A stretch of 5,916 nucleotides of DNA, from positions 1-5,916 of the forward strand of contig JAFRNO010000404.1 of NCBI GenBank assembly GCA_017430155.1, written 5' to 3'. The stretch comes from Kiritimatiellia bacterium (GTDB lineage Bacteria; Verrucomicrobiota; Kiritimatiellia; RFP12; UBA1067). The notes under the pieces were generated by a model. The model made no database searches. It was not told the origin of the DNA and saw nothing but the letters and a program-made list of their open reading frames with translations. Position 1 is the first letter of the stretch. Every line of letters begins with the position of its first letter. The position numbers and the translations under genes are program-made. This document shows positions 1-5,832 of the stretch, in pieces.

Positions 1-277
1 GAAGCTCGCGGCGATGTCCTTCATGCTCTTCAACCTGTTCATGCCGCCGTGCCTCGGGGCCGTCGCCGTCACGTTCCGCGAGATGGGCTCGAAGGCCTGG
101 GGGTGCTTCGCGGTGGCCTTCCAGCTGTTCGTCGGCTACGTGCTCGCGCTCTCCGTCTACCAGTTCGGCGTCCTCTTCGCGGGCGGCGGGTTCGGCGTGT
201 GGACCGCGGCGGCGGTCCTGGCCGACGCCGGGTGCCTCTGGGCGATCTTCCGCGCGGGCAAAAAGACGGCGGCGTGA
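1..277 (+). CDS. feoB: FeoB ferrous iron transporter, C-terminal end (5' truncated)
   Basis: This is the last 91 codons of a gene entering from the left; full codons start at base 2 and the TGA is at 275-277. FeoB is an inner-membrane Fe(II) uptake protein with a cytoplasmic G domain and a polytopic membrane part containing two Gate domains. Only the membrane end is visible here. The stretch FNLFMPPCLGAVAVTFREMG matches the conserved late-FeoB signature, in which a Pro-Cys pair is followed by a short helix and an Arg-Glu-Met/Leu-Gly turn. After it comes a long hydrophobic segment ending in a VYQFG-type motif, then a last hydrophobic helix (about residues 61-83 of the visible part) and a basic tail, RAGKKTAA. 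The G domain, and any FeoA partner, would lie upstream and cannot be seen. The gene is GC-rich like the RND gene. The family call is firm; nothing suggests a pseudogene. Confidence 0.9.
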   Translation, partial: KLAAMSFMLFNLFMPPCLGAVAVTFREMGSKAWGCFAVAFQLFVGYVLALSVYQFGVLFAGGGFGVWTAAAVLADAGCLWAIFRAGKKTAA

Positions 278-296
278 CCGCGCCCGCCGTTTTTTT
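266..296 (+). terminator. Intrinsic terminator of feoB
   Basis: ACGGCGG (266-272) pairs with CCGCCGT (284-290). The stem can extend by two CG pairs across a one-base bulge, leaving a loop around TGACCG. A run of seven T (290-296) follows at once, the standard rho-independent layout. The feoB stop codon (275-277) sits in the loop, so the 5' arm is coding sequence. The last T also begins the extended -10 of the RND gene, so terminator and promoter abut. Confidence 0.75.
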
Positions 297-313
297 GGTA
301 TACTGTCCGCGTC
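296..313 (+). promoter_or_regulatory. Extended -10 promoter of the RND gene, predicted leaderless
   Basis: TG (296-297), one base, then TATACT (299-304) form an extended -10 box. Only nine bases (305-313) separate it from the ATG at 314, so transcription should start at or within a base or two of the start codon. No Shine-Dalgarno sequence is present. A -35 is poor: GTGACC at 274-279 would need a 19-bp spacer, which fits an extended -10 that can act with a weak -35. The arrangement resembles the one before the last gene (TGGTATAAT, then CCGCGCC and ATG). Confidence 0.6.
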
Positions 314-3300
314 ATGTTCAGCCAGTTCTTCATCAACCGCCCGCGCTTCGCGTTCGTGCTCGCGATCGCGCTCTCCCTCTGCGGCGCGATCGCGCTCTTC
401 CAGCTGCCCGTCGAGGAGTACCCCGAAATCGCGCCCGTCACGATCCGCGTGAGCGCCAGCTACCCTGGCGCGAGCGCGCAGGTGGTGGCGGACACGATCG
501 CCCTCCCGGTGGAGGACCAGATCAACGGCGTGGAGAACGTCCTCTACTACTCCTCGACCTGCAACAACTCGGGCTCCTACTCCTGCTCCGTGACCTTCGC
601 GAGCGGCGCGGACTCCGACATGTCGCTCGTCAACCTGCAGAACGCCGTCAAGCGCGCCGAGGCGAAGCTGCCGGCCGTCGTGAAGCAGCAGGGCATCAGC
701 GTGCAGAAGCGCAACTCGGACATGCTCGCGATGTACGCGTTCACGACCGACGGGCGCAAGTACTCCCTCCAGCAGCTCGGCGACTTCGTGGAGCAGAACG
801 TGAAGGAGGCCGTGATGCGCCTCGAGGGCGTGTCGGTGGCGGAGGTGGTCGCCTCGCAGGCGTACGCGATGCGCGTGTGGCTGAACCCCGTGCGCATGAG
901 CGGGCTCGGCATCTCGATCTCGGACGTCTCGCGCGCGATCGAGGCGCAGAACGTGCAGGCCGCCGCCGGCACCGTCGGGTGCGAATACTCCAACCGCTAC
1001 CTCTCCTACAAGCTCAACGTGGACGGCCGCCTGAAGACGGCGGAGGAGTTCGCCGCGATCGTGGTGCGCAACGACCCCGAGAACGGCGGGCAGGTGCTGC
1101 TCGGCGACGTGGCGCGCGTGGAGATTGGCTCGAGAAGCTACGCGGGCCGGAGCGCGTTCAACGGACGCGAGTCGAACGGCCTCTCCGTGTACAACACCCC
1201 CGAGGCGAACGCCCTCGAGGTGGTGGACCGCGTGAAGGCGACGCTCGACGACTGGATGAAGCGCCTCCCCGAGGGCGTGACGTGCGACATCGCCAACGAC
1301 GCGACGTCCTTCACGCGCGTGTTCATGCACGAAATCGAGACGACGCTCTTCCTCGCGCTCGCCCTCGTGGTGCTGATCACATGGTTGTTCCTGCAGGACC
1401 TCCGCGCCACGCTCGTCCCGGCCGTGGCGATCCCGATCTCCCTCCTCGCCGCCTTCGTGTTCATCTGGGTGTTCGGCTTCACCGTCAACATCCTCACGAT
1501 GTTCGGCCTCATCCTCGTGATCGGGTCGCTCGTGGACGACGCGATCGTGGTGGTGGAGAACACGCAGACGCTCATGGCGCGCGAAGGGCTCTCCGCGAAG
1601 GAGGCCGCCTCCAAGTCGATGCGCCAGATCACGGGCGCCGTGATCGCCACCACGCTCGTGACGGTGGCCTGCTACATCCCCCTCGCGTTCTACGGCAGCA
1701 TGGTGGGGAAGATGTACATCCAGTTCGCGTTCACGATGTGCGTGGCCCTCAGCCTCTCCACGCTCGTGGCGCTCACGCTCTCGCCGGTGCTCTGCTCGCT
1801 CATCCTGCGCGCGCCCGGCACGCCGTCGCGCCTCTTCGCCCCCGTCAACTTCGCGATAGACGGCGCGCGGAGGGGGTACCTCGCGGTGGTGCGCCTCCTC
1901 GTGCGGCGCGCGGTGGTCACGGCCGTCCTCTTCGCGGCGGCGGCCGGCGCCTGCTGGTTCCTCAAGGACCGCGTGAAGGAGACGCTCCTCCCCGACGAGG
2001 ACAAGGGCATGGTCATGATGGACGTGGAGCTGCCGCAGGGCGCCACGCTCGAGCGCACGAACCGCGTGCTCGACGACATCCAGAAGCGCATCCAGGGCGT
2101 GCCGGGCGTGAAGGGCGTGATGCTCGTCTCCGGCAGCGGGTCGATGTCCGGCAGCGGCGAGCACTGCGGCATGGGCGTGCTCCTGCTCGACCACTGGGAC
2201 AGGCGCAAGACGCCCGAGACGCAGGTGGGGGCGATCATCGGCGAGATCCGCCGCCGCACGGCGGACGTCTACGCCGCCAAGGTGACCTGCTTCACGACGC
2301 CCGCCATCAGCGGCCTCGGCCGTCTCGGCGGCGTGGGGTTCAACCTCTGTTCGGACGCCGGGGCCGACGCCACGGCGCTCGCCGCGGCCGCGCAGGCGTT
2401 CGCGCGCCGGATCCAGGAGCTGCCCGAGGCCGGGCGCGTGACGTGCGGCTTCCGCGCGGACACGCCCCAGCTGCGCCTCACGCTCGACCGGCAGAAGGCC
2501 AAGGCGCTCGGCGTGGACCCGTCCACCGTGTTCTCCACCCTCCAGAACAAGCTCGCGAGCGTGTACGTGAACGACTTCAACAAGGACGGCCGCGCCTACG
2601 AGGTGCTCGTGCAGTCCCAGGCGGACTTCCGCGCGACGCCCGAGGACGTGGCGGACCTCCATGTGCCGGGCGCGAACGGCTCGATGGTGCCGCTCGCGGC
2701 GATCGCCACGGTCGCCTACGAGATCGGCTCGCGCGAGGTCACGCGCTTCAACAAGATGCCCTCCGCGAGCATCAACGCGCAGGCCGCGCCCGGCGTGGCG
2801 CCGCTCGAGCTGATCTCGGCGATCGAGCGCGCGGGCGCGCCCGAGGGCTACCACATCGAGTGGAGCGAGATGTCGCTCCAGGAGAAGGAGAACCAGGGGC
2901 GTCTCGGCCTCCTGATGGGCCTCGCCGCGCTGTTCGCGTACCTCTTCCTCGTCGCGCAGTACGAGAGCTGGACGATTCCGCTGCCCGTGATGTGCAGCGT
3001 GGTGTTCGCGCTCGCCGGTGCGTACGCGGGCCTGTGGATCACGGGCACGCCGATGAGCATCTACGCGCAGCTCGGCCTCGTGATGCTGATCGGCCTCTCC
3101 GCGAAGAACGCGATCCTCATGGTGGAGTTCTCGAAGCAGCAGCGCGAGGAGGCGGGCCTGCCCGTCGCCGACGCGGCGCTGAAGGGCGCCGATCTCCGGT
3201 TCCGCGCCGTGCAGATGACGGCGTGGAGCTTCCTCTGCGGCGTGCTGCCGCTCGTCTTCGCGACGGGCGCCGGCGCCGGATCGCAGAAGGCGATCGGCAT

Positions 3301-3427
3301 CTCCACGTTCTCGGGCATGCTCGCCTCCACGTTCGTGGGCATCTTCTTCACCCCCGCGCTCTACGCGATCTTCCAGCGCCTCCGCGAGTTCATGAAGGGG
3401 TTCCTGCGAACTCCGCCGAAACAGTGA
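314..3427 (+). CDS. RND efflux permease, HAE1 (AcrB/MexB) family
   Basis: Inner-membrane pump subunit of 1037 residues, close to AcrB (1049), and complete. The family forms a proton-driven trimer that takes substrates from the periplasm or membrane and passes them, via an adaptor protein, to an outer-membrane channel. The N-terminus (MFSQFFINRPRFAFVLAIAL) is the typical first helix; large periplasmic loops span about 29-340 and 552-868, with helix clusters after each. Proton-relay residues are intact: D408-D409 in GSLVDDAIVVVEN and K931 in GLSAKNAILMVEF, plus the arginine-containing RFRAVQMTAW (962-971) and FATGAGAGSQKAIG after it. The second loop keeps the SVYVNDFNKDGR hairpin. Unusual points: the phenylalanines of AcrB's distal drug pocket are replaced (M603, S608, S610, V622), eight cysteines lie in the periplasmic loops, and no adaptor or outer-membrane gene is adjacent. 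The start at 314 fits the family N-terminus and lacks a ribosome binding site. Substrate unknown. Family call very secure; no specific gene name is justified. Confidence 0.97.
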   Translation: MFSQFFINRPRFAFVLAIALSLCGAIALFQLPVEEYPEIAPVTIRVSASYPGASAQVVADTIALPVEDQINGVENVLYYSSTCNNSGSYSCSVTFASGADSDMSLVNLQNAVKRAEAKLPAVVKQQGISVQKRNSDMLAMYAFTTDGRKYSLQQLGDFVEQNVKEAVMRLEGVSVAEVVASQAYAMRVWLNPVRMSGLGISISDVSRAIEAQNVQAAAGTVGCEYSNRYLSYKLNVDGRLKTAEEFAAIVVRNDPENGGQVLLGDVARVEIGSRSYAGRSAFNGRESNGLSVYNTPEANALEVVDRVKATLDDWMKRLPEGVTCDIANDATSFTRVFMHEIETTLFLALALVVLITWLFLQDLRATLVPAVAIPISLLAAFVFIWVFGFTVNILTMFGLILVIGSLVDDAIVVVENTQTLMAREGLSAKEAASKSMRQITGAVIATTLVTVACYIPLAFYGSMVGKMYIQFAFTMCVALSLSTLVALTLSPVLCSLILRAPGTPSRLFAPVNFAIDGARRGYLAVVRLLVRRAVVTAVLFAAAAGACWFLKDRVKETLLPDEDKGMVMMDVELPQGATLERTNRVLDDIQKRIQGVPGVKGVMLVSGSGSMSGSGEHCGMGVLLLDHWDRRKTPETQVGAIIGEIRRRTADVYAAKVTCFTTPAISGLGRLGGVGFNLCSDAGADATALAAAAQAFARRIQELPEAGRVTCGFRADTPQLRLTLDRQKAKALGVDPSTVFSTLQNKLASVYVNDFNKDGRAYEVLVQSQADFRATPEDVADLHVPGANGSMVPLAAIATVAYEIGSREVTRFNKMPSASINAQAAPGVAPLELISAIERAGAPEGYHIEWSEMSLQEKENQGRLGLLMGLAALFAYLFLVAQYESWTIPLPVMCSVVFALAGAYAGLWITGTPMSIYAQLGLVMLIGLSAKNAILMVEFSKQQREEAGLPVADAALKGADLRFRAVQMTAWSFLCGVLPLVFATGAGAGSQKAIGISTFSGMLASTFVGIFFTPALYAIFQRLREFMKGFLRTPPKQ

Positions 3428-3481
3428 CAAAATGCCATGAAAGAGACGTTTATGAACTACTTTGCTATTTTTAGTAGGTCA

Positions 3482-3510
3482 TTGACGACGAGTAAGGGGT
3501 GTGCTATAAT
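3482..3510 (+). promoter_or_regulatory. Sigma70-type promoter of the AAA+ ATPase gene
   Basis: TTGACG (3482-3487) and TATAAT (3505-3510) are separated by exactly 17 bp, and TG at 3502-3503 makes the -10 an extended one. This is the closest match to consensus in the window. Transcription should start near 3517, giving a leader of about 90 nt before the ATG at 3608. It lies in an AT-rich 177-base gap (3428-3604, about 36% GC). No convincing terminator for the RND gene is seen in that gap; a weak hairpin (3454-3461 with 3473-3480, one mismatch) has no T tract after it. Confidence 0.75.
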
Positions 3511-3527
3511 CTTGCCAGAAACTTGAC

Positions 3528-3587
3528 TTCCTAAATTCATGCTCGATTTAGAAACTCAATGTTCTAAAATGATATGATTATTAGGAA
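3528..3587 (+). repeat. Nested inverted repeats in the ATPase leader
   Basis: Two perfect 7-bp inverted repeats are nested. The outer pair is TTCCTAA (3528-3534) with TTAGGAA (3581-3587). The inner pair is TTTAGAA (3547-3553) with TTCTAAA (3562-3568), with an 8-base gap. The 5' inner arm can alternatively pair with CTAAAT (3531-3536) through ATTTAG (3546-3551), so two hairpins compete for the same bases. All lie between the predicted transcription start and the GAGG at 3598-3601. They could be an RNA switch near the ribosome binding site or DNA half-sites for a repressor. AT-rich sequence makes such pairs easier to find by chance, so function is an inference. Confidence 0.4.
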
Positions 3588-3597
3588 ATGAAAAGTC

Positions 3598-3601
3598 GAG
3601 G
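3598..3601 (+). promoter_or_regulatory. Shine-Dalgarno site choosing ATG 3608
   Basis: GAGG lies six bases before ATG 3608 and three before GTG 3605. The spacing favours the ATG. This is the only clear Shine-Dalgarno sequence at any gene start in the window. Confidence 0.65.
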
Positions 3602-3607
3602 CGTGTG

Positions 3608-4819
3608 ATGACAGCTGAAGAGATAGAGCAGCTATTCAGGATCAGCAATCGCTTGATCCGTGAGACGAATTGTAGTTTTCATCGATATCTGGCCAGCGAA
3701 ATTGACTGGAGTGAACCGCTCGTCTGCATGATGGGCGCACGCGGGGCCGGCAAGACGACATTGATGCTCCAGCACGTCAAAGAGACGTTCGGCGAAGGGA
3801 GCGACAAGGCCATCTACATGAGTCTTGACAATCTGTGGTTTGCCGGAAACAGTCCGTTGGAGGCCGTCGAATACCTCTACAACCATGGTTTTACGCATGT
3901 GTTTCTGGACGAAGTACACCATATCGGAAAGCTCTGGTCATTATTGCTGAAGAACCTGACGGACCAGTTTCCATCCATGAACTTCGCCTACAGCGGCTCT
4001 TCCATGCTGAAGCTGGACAAGGGGAAGGGTGATCTATCCCGTCGACAGTCAACCTACAGGCTGAAAGGGCTTTCCTTCCGCGAATATCTTGAGTTTGAGG
4101 GCGTTGGGCGTTTTGACGTTCTTGAACTCGGGCAAATCCTCAAAGATCATGTTTCTCTTGCATCCCGTATCTGCGCTGACATCAAGATACTGCCCTATTT
4201 CGACAAGTACCGCGTAAATGGATTCTATCCCTTCTACAAGCGCTCGCCGACGCATTATCTCGACCAACTGCTCGAAACAGTGCATAAGGTGTTGGATGTC
4301 GATTATCCGAGCATTGACGATGTTTCCCAGGAGACGATCCGGAAGGCTAAGAAGATGTTGATGATCCTTGCGGCTTCTTGTCCGCAGACGCCGAACATGT
4401 CCGAACTCTACCGTGAACTAGGAACGGAGAGGGCGCAGGGACTCAAAATGCTTTCCGCGCTTGAACGCGCCGGGCTTCTCGCGCTTCTCCCGCCCAAGGG
4501 CGAGACGCTCAAGAACTTGTCCAAGCCGGAAAAAATCTACTGTGACAACACGAACCTCATGCATGCCCTGGTTCAGAACGCAAATACGGGTACGTTGCGC
4601 GAGACGTTCTTCTGCAACCAGCTCAGGAAAGACCATGAGGTCGTCTTTTCCGGACAGGGCGATTTCTTCGTGGACGGCAAATGGACGTTTGAAGTAGGCG
4701 GACGCGGCAAGCGGTTTGGGCAGATTGCCGATCTCCCCGACAGCTTTGTCGTGAGTGACGACATTGAGACCGGATTCGGCAACAAAATCCCGCTTTGGCT
4801 CTTTGGTTTCCTTTACTAG
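3608..4819 (+). CDS. Stand-alone AAA+ ATPase (AAA_14 type) with a C-terminal nuclease-like domain
   Basis: Complete protein of 403 residues from ATG 3608; GTG 3605 would add one residue. The Walker A motif is GARGAGKT (43-50, K49), Walker B is VFLDE (98-102) and a sensor-1-like YSGSS follows at 128-132. Next come an arginine-rich stretch (R145, R146) and LKGLSFREYL (152-161), a signature of the AAA_14/DUF4143-type ATP-binding family. A winged-helix-like segment lies at about 264-295. The C-terminal part (about 310-403) carries GDFFVDG (351-357) and FEVGGRGK (361-368), resembling a PD-(D/E)xK nuclease core, and ends in the family-typical IPLWLFGFLY, so it is not truncated. Members are common single genes in Bacteroidetes and other gut anaerobes; their role is unresolved, and mobile or defence-like functions have been suggested from their patchy occurrence. 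GC is well below that of its neighbours, and it has its own strong promoter and ribosome binding site, suggesting transfer. Family call firm, function unknown. Confidence 0.9.
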   Translation: MTAEEIEQLFRISNRLIRETNCSFHRYLASEIDWSEPLVCMMGARGAGKTTLMLQHVKETFGEGSDKAIYMSLDNLWFAGNSPLEAVEYLYNHGFTHVFLDEVHHIGKLWSLLLKNLTDQFPSMNFAYSGSSMLKLDKGKGDLSRRQSTYRLKGLSFREYLEFEGVGRFDVLELGQILKDHVSLASRICADIKILPYFDKYRVNGFYPFYKRSPTHYLDQLLETVHKVLDVDYPSIDDVSQETIRKAKKMLMILAASCPQTPNMSELYRELGTERAQGLKMLSALERAGLLALLPPKGETLKNLSKPEKIYCDNTNLMHALVQNANTGTLRETFFCNQLRKDHEVVFSGQGDFFVDGKWTFEVGGRGKRFGQIADLPDSFVVSDDIETGFGNKIPLWLFGFLY

Positions 4820-4849
4820 CGATTCGTGATGCGCGTAATGGAAACGACA

Positions 4850-4866
4850 TGTTACAATCACTTTCA
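4850..4866 (+). promoter_or_regulatory. Extended -10 promoter of the AraC-family gene, predicted leaderless
   Basis: TG (4850-4851), one base, then TACAAT (4853-4858) form an extended -10. Eight bases separate it from ATG 4867, so transcription would begin at about that codon. No Shine-Dalgarno is seen before any of the nearby ATGs (4849, 4867, 4873). No good -35 lies 17 bp upstream (TGCGCG at 4830-4835). The site sits 30 bases after the ATPase stop, with no terminator visible between, so read-through from the ATPase promoter is also possible. Confidence 0.5.
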
Positions 4867-5778
4867 ATGAGCATGAAAGAATCTGCGAAGTTGTTCTCGT
4901 GCAGTCAGGAGCCGCTTCGGTACTACAACGAGCGGGGGCGGCTCGTCGTCGACATGCGGAAGGAGGGGGTGAGCTACATGCCGGTTGCCTCGAGGCGAAC
5001 CGGATGCGTCCGAACCTCCGCGCCGCAGATGCACGTCCATCCCGGCATGGTGGAGATCTGCTACTGTCTGCGCGGGTCGCTCGCGTTCCAGACGCCCGAA
5101 CGCGAGTACAAGTTCCTCCCCGGATGCGTGTTCACGAGCCGTGAAGACGAACCGCACCGGATGACCTCCAACCCCAAGGGCCTTTTCGTCTACCGTGTGC
5201 TCGTGGCCCTCCCTGCCGCACGGAGGTGCTTCGACGGCCTGGCGCCCGACGATTCCGCCTGGCTCCGCGCGTGCATTCTCGCCCTGCCGCGTCTCTTCTT
5301 CGTGTCCCGTCCAGAGCTGCGCGAGTCGTTTGAGCGCCTGTTCACGGCCTACGCGGCGCGGACCGCCGATCAGGATCGCCGCCGGCTGGAATTGCGCCGC
5401 CGCGCGCTGGACGTCCTGGTGGCGTGCGTTGACGCCGCCGAGAAGGGAACGCACTGCGGCGACTTCCCGAAGGTGGCGTCCATCGTGAAGCGCATGGAAT
5501 GCGCGCCGGCGGAGGACTATCCACACGACCAGATGCTGGCCGAGACAGGACTTTCGGAGACCACCTTCGTCAAGGCGTTCAAGAGCGCGGCCGGTTTGCC
5601 GCCGCAGGCGTACCTGCGCACCTGCCGCATGAAGATGGCGGAGAAGATGCTTGACGCGGGCACGAGCGTCATTGCGACGGCGCTGAAGCTCAAGTTCTCC
5701 AGTCCGCAGTATTTCGCCACGGTCTTCAAGGCCGAAACAGGCATCTCCCCGAGGGCTTGGCGCAAACGTTCAAAATAG
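4867..5778 (+). CDS. AraC-family transcriptional regulator with N-terminal cupin
   Basis: Cytoplasmic DNA-binding regulator of 303 residues from ATG 4867, a normal length for the family. The N-terminal half is a cupin-like sensing domain: HVHPGMVEICYCLRGSLAFQ (56-75) has the H-x-H...E pattern (H56, H58, E63), and EPHRM (95-99) supplies a later histidine, H97. Such domains usually bind a sugar or another small ligand. The C-terminal part (about 219-303) holds two helix-turn-helix units: LAETGLSETTFVKAFKSAAG (224-243) and SVIATALKLKFSSPQYFATV (267-286), followed by FKAETGISPRAWR. The usual Gly-Phe of the second unit is Lys-Phe here. The start is uncertain: ATG 4849 adds six residues, ATG 4873 removes two, and a TTG at 4795 would overlap the ATPase and add residues unlike the family. 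ATG 4867 fits the upstream -10 best. Target genes are unknown; the exported-protein gene just downstream is the natural candidate. Composition is GC-rich like the RND gene, unlike the ATPase. Confidence 0.92.
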   Translation: MSMKESAKLFSCSQEPLRYYNERGRLVVDMRKEGVSYMPVASRRTGCVRTSAPQMHVHPGMVEICYCLRGSLAFQTPEREYKFLPGCVFTSREDEPHRMTSNPKGLFVYRVLVALPAARRCFDGLAPDDSAWLRACILALPRLFFVSRPELRESFERLFTAYAARTADQDRRRLELRRRALDVLVACVDAAEKGTHCGDFPKVASIVKRMECAPAEDYPHDQMLAETGLSETTFVKAFKSAAGLPPQAYLRTCRMKMAEKMLDAGTSVIATALKLKFSSPQYFATVFKAETGISPRAWRKRSK

Positions 5779-5781
5779 ATT

Positions 5782-5816
5782 TAGCGGCTTTTTCAAACAT
5801 TCCGTTCGTGCCGCTA
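5782..5816 (+). repeat. 7-bp inverted repeat before the last gene's promoter
   Basis: TAGCGGC (5782-5788) is the exact reverse complement of GCCGCTA (5810-5816), with 21 bases between. The right arm ends immediately before the TG of the extended -10 (5817-5818), where an operator for a regulator such as the adjacent AraC-family protein could lie. As RNA it could form a hairpin after the regulator's stop (5776-5778), but no T tract follows the right arm, so it is a poor terminator. Confidence 0.4.
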
Positions 5817-5832
5817 TGGTATAATCCGCGCC
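5817..5832 (+). promoter_or_regulatory. Extended -10 promoter of the last gene, predicted leaderless
   Basis: TG (5817-5818), G, then a perfect TATAAT (5820-5825). Seven bases (CCGCGCC) separate it from ATG 5833, so the transcript should start at about the A of the start codon. No Shine-Dalgarno is present. The -35 region is weak (ACATTC at 5797-5802 for a 17-bp spacer). The arrangement closely parallels the RND promoter at 296-313. Confidence 0.65.

Noticed and set aside
1138..2583. Long open frames on the - strand inside the RND gene (1138-1653, 1690-2259, 2269-2583).
   Set aside because: They are antisense shadows of a strongly conserved permease, with Arg/Ser/Thr-rich translations and no recognisable domain or start signals.
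49..3474. An open frame of 1141 codons on the + strand running through feoB and the whole RND gene.
   Set aside because: It is the shifted frame of two recognised genes. Their codons almost always end in G or C, so stop codons, whose T would fall at the real third position, hardly occur. The translation is an Arg/Ala/Gly/Pro-rich string with no domain.
3454..3480. A hairpin after the RND gene as its terminator.
   Set aside because: The stem has a mismatch, the loop is 11 bases, and the following sequence is ATTGACG rather than a T tract.
3437..3526. A 29-codon frame (starting MKETFMNYF) just after the RND stop.
   Set aside because: It has no ribosome binding site and runs across the predicted ATPase promoter. 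The sequence is AT-rich and non-repetitive, with no sign of a protein family.
3523..3578. A second promoter in the ATPase leader, using TTGACT (3523-3528) or TATGAT (3573-3578).
   Set aside because: TTGACT has no good -10 at 16-18 bp, and TATGAT has no -35 (AGAAAC at 3550-3555) and no upstream TG. The promoter at 3482-3510 is much better.
3588..3608. A six-codon leader peptide frame (MKSRGV) whose TGA overlaps the ATPase ATG.
   Set aside because: The AGGA before it is only one base from its ATG, too close for a normal ribosome binding site, and such short frames are expected by chance. The GAGG inside it serves the ATPase start.
4795..4866. A longer AraC-family protein starting at TTG 4795 and overlapping the ATPase end.
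   Set aside because: TTG is a poor start, there is no ribosome binding site, and the extra residues are simply another frame of the conserved ATPase C-terminus. A -10 box at 4853-4858 points to a later start.
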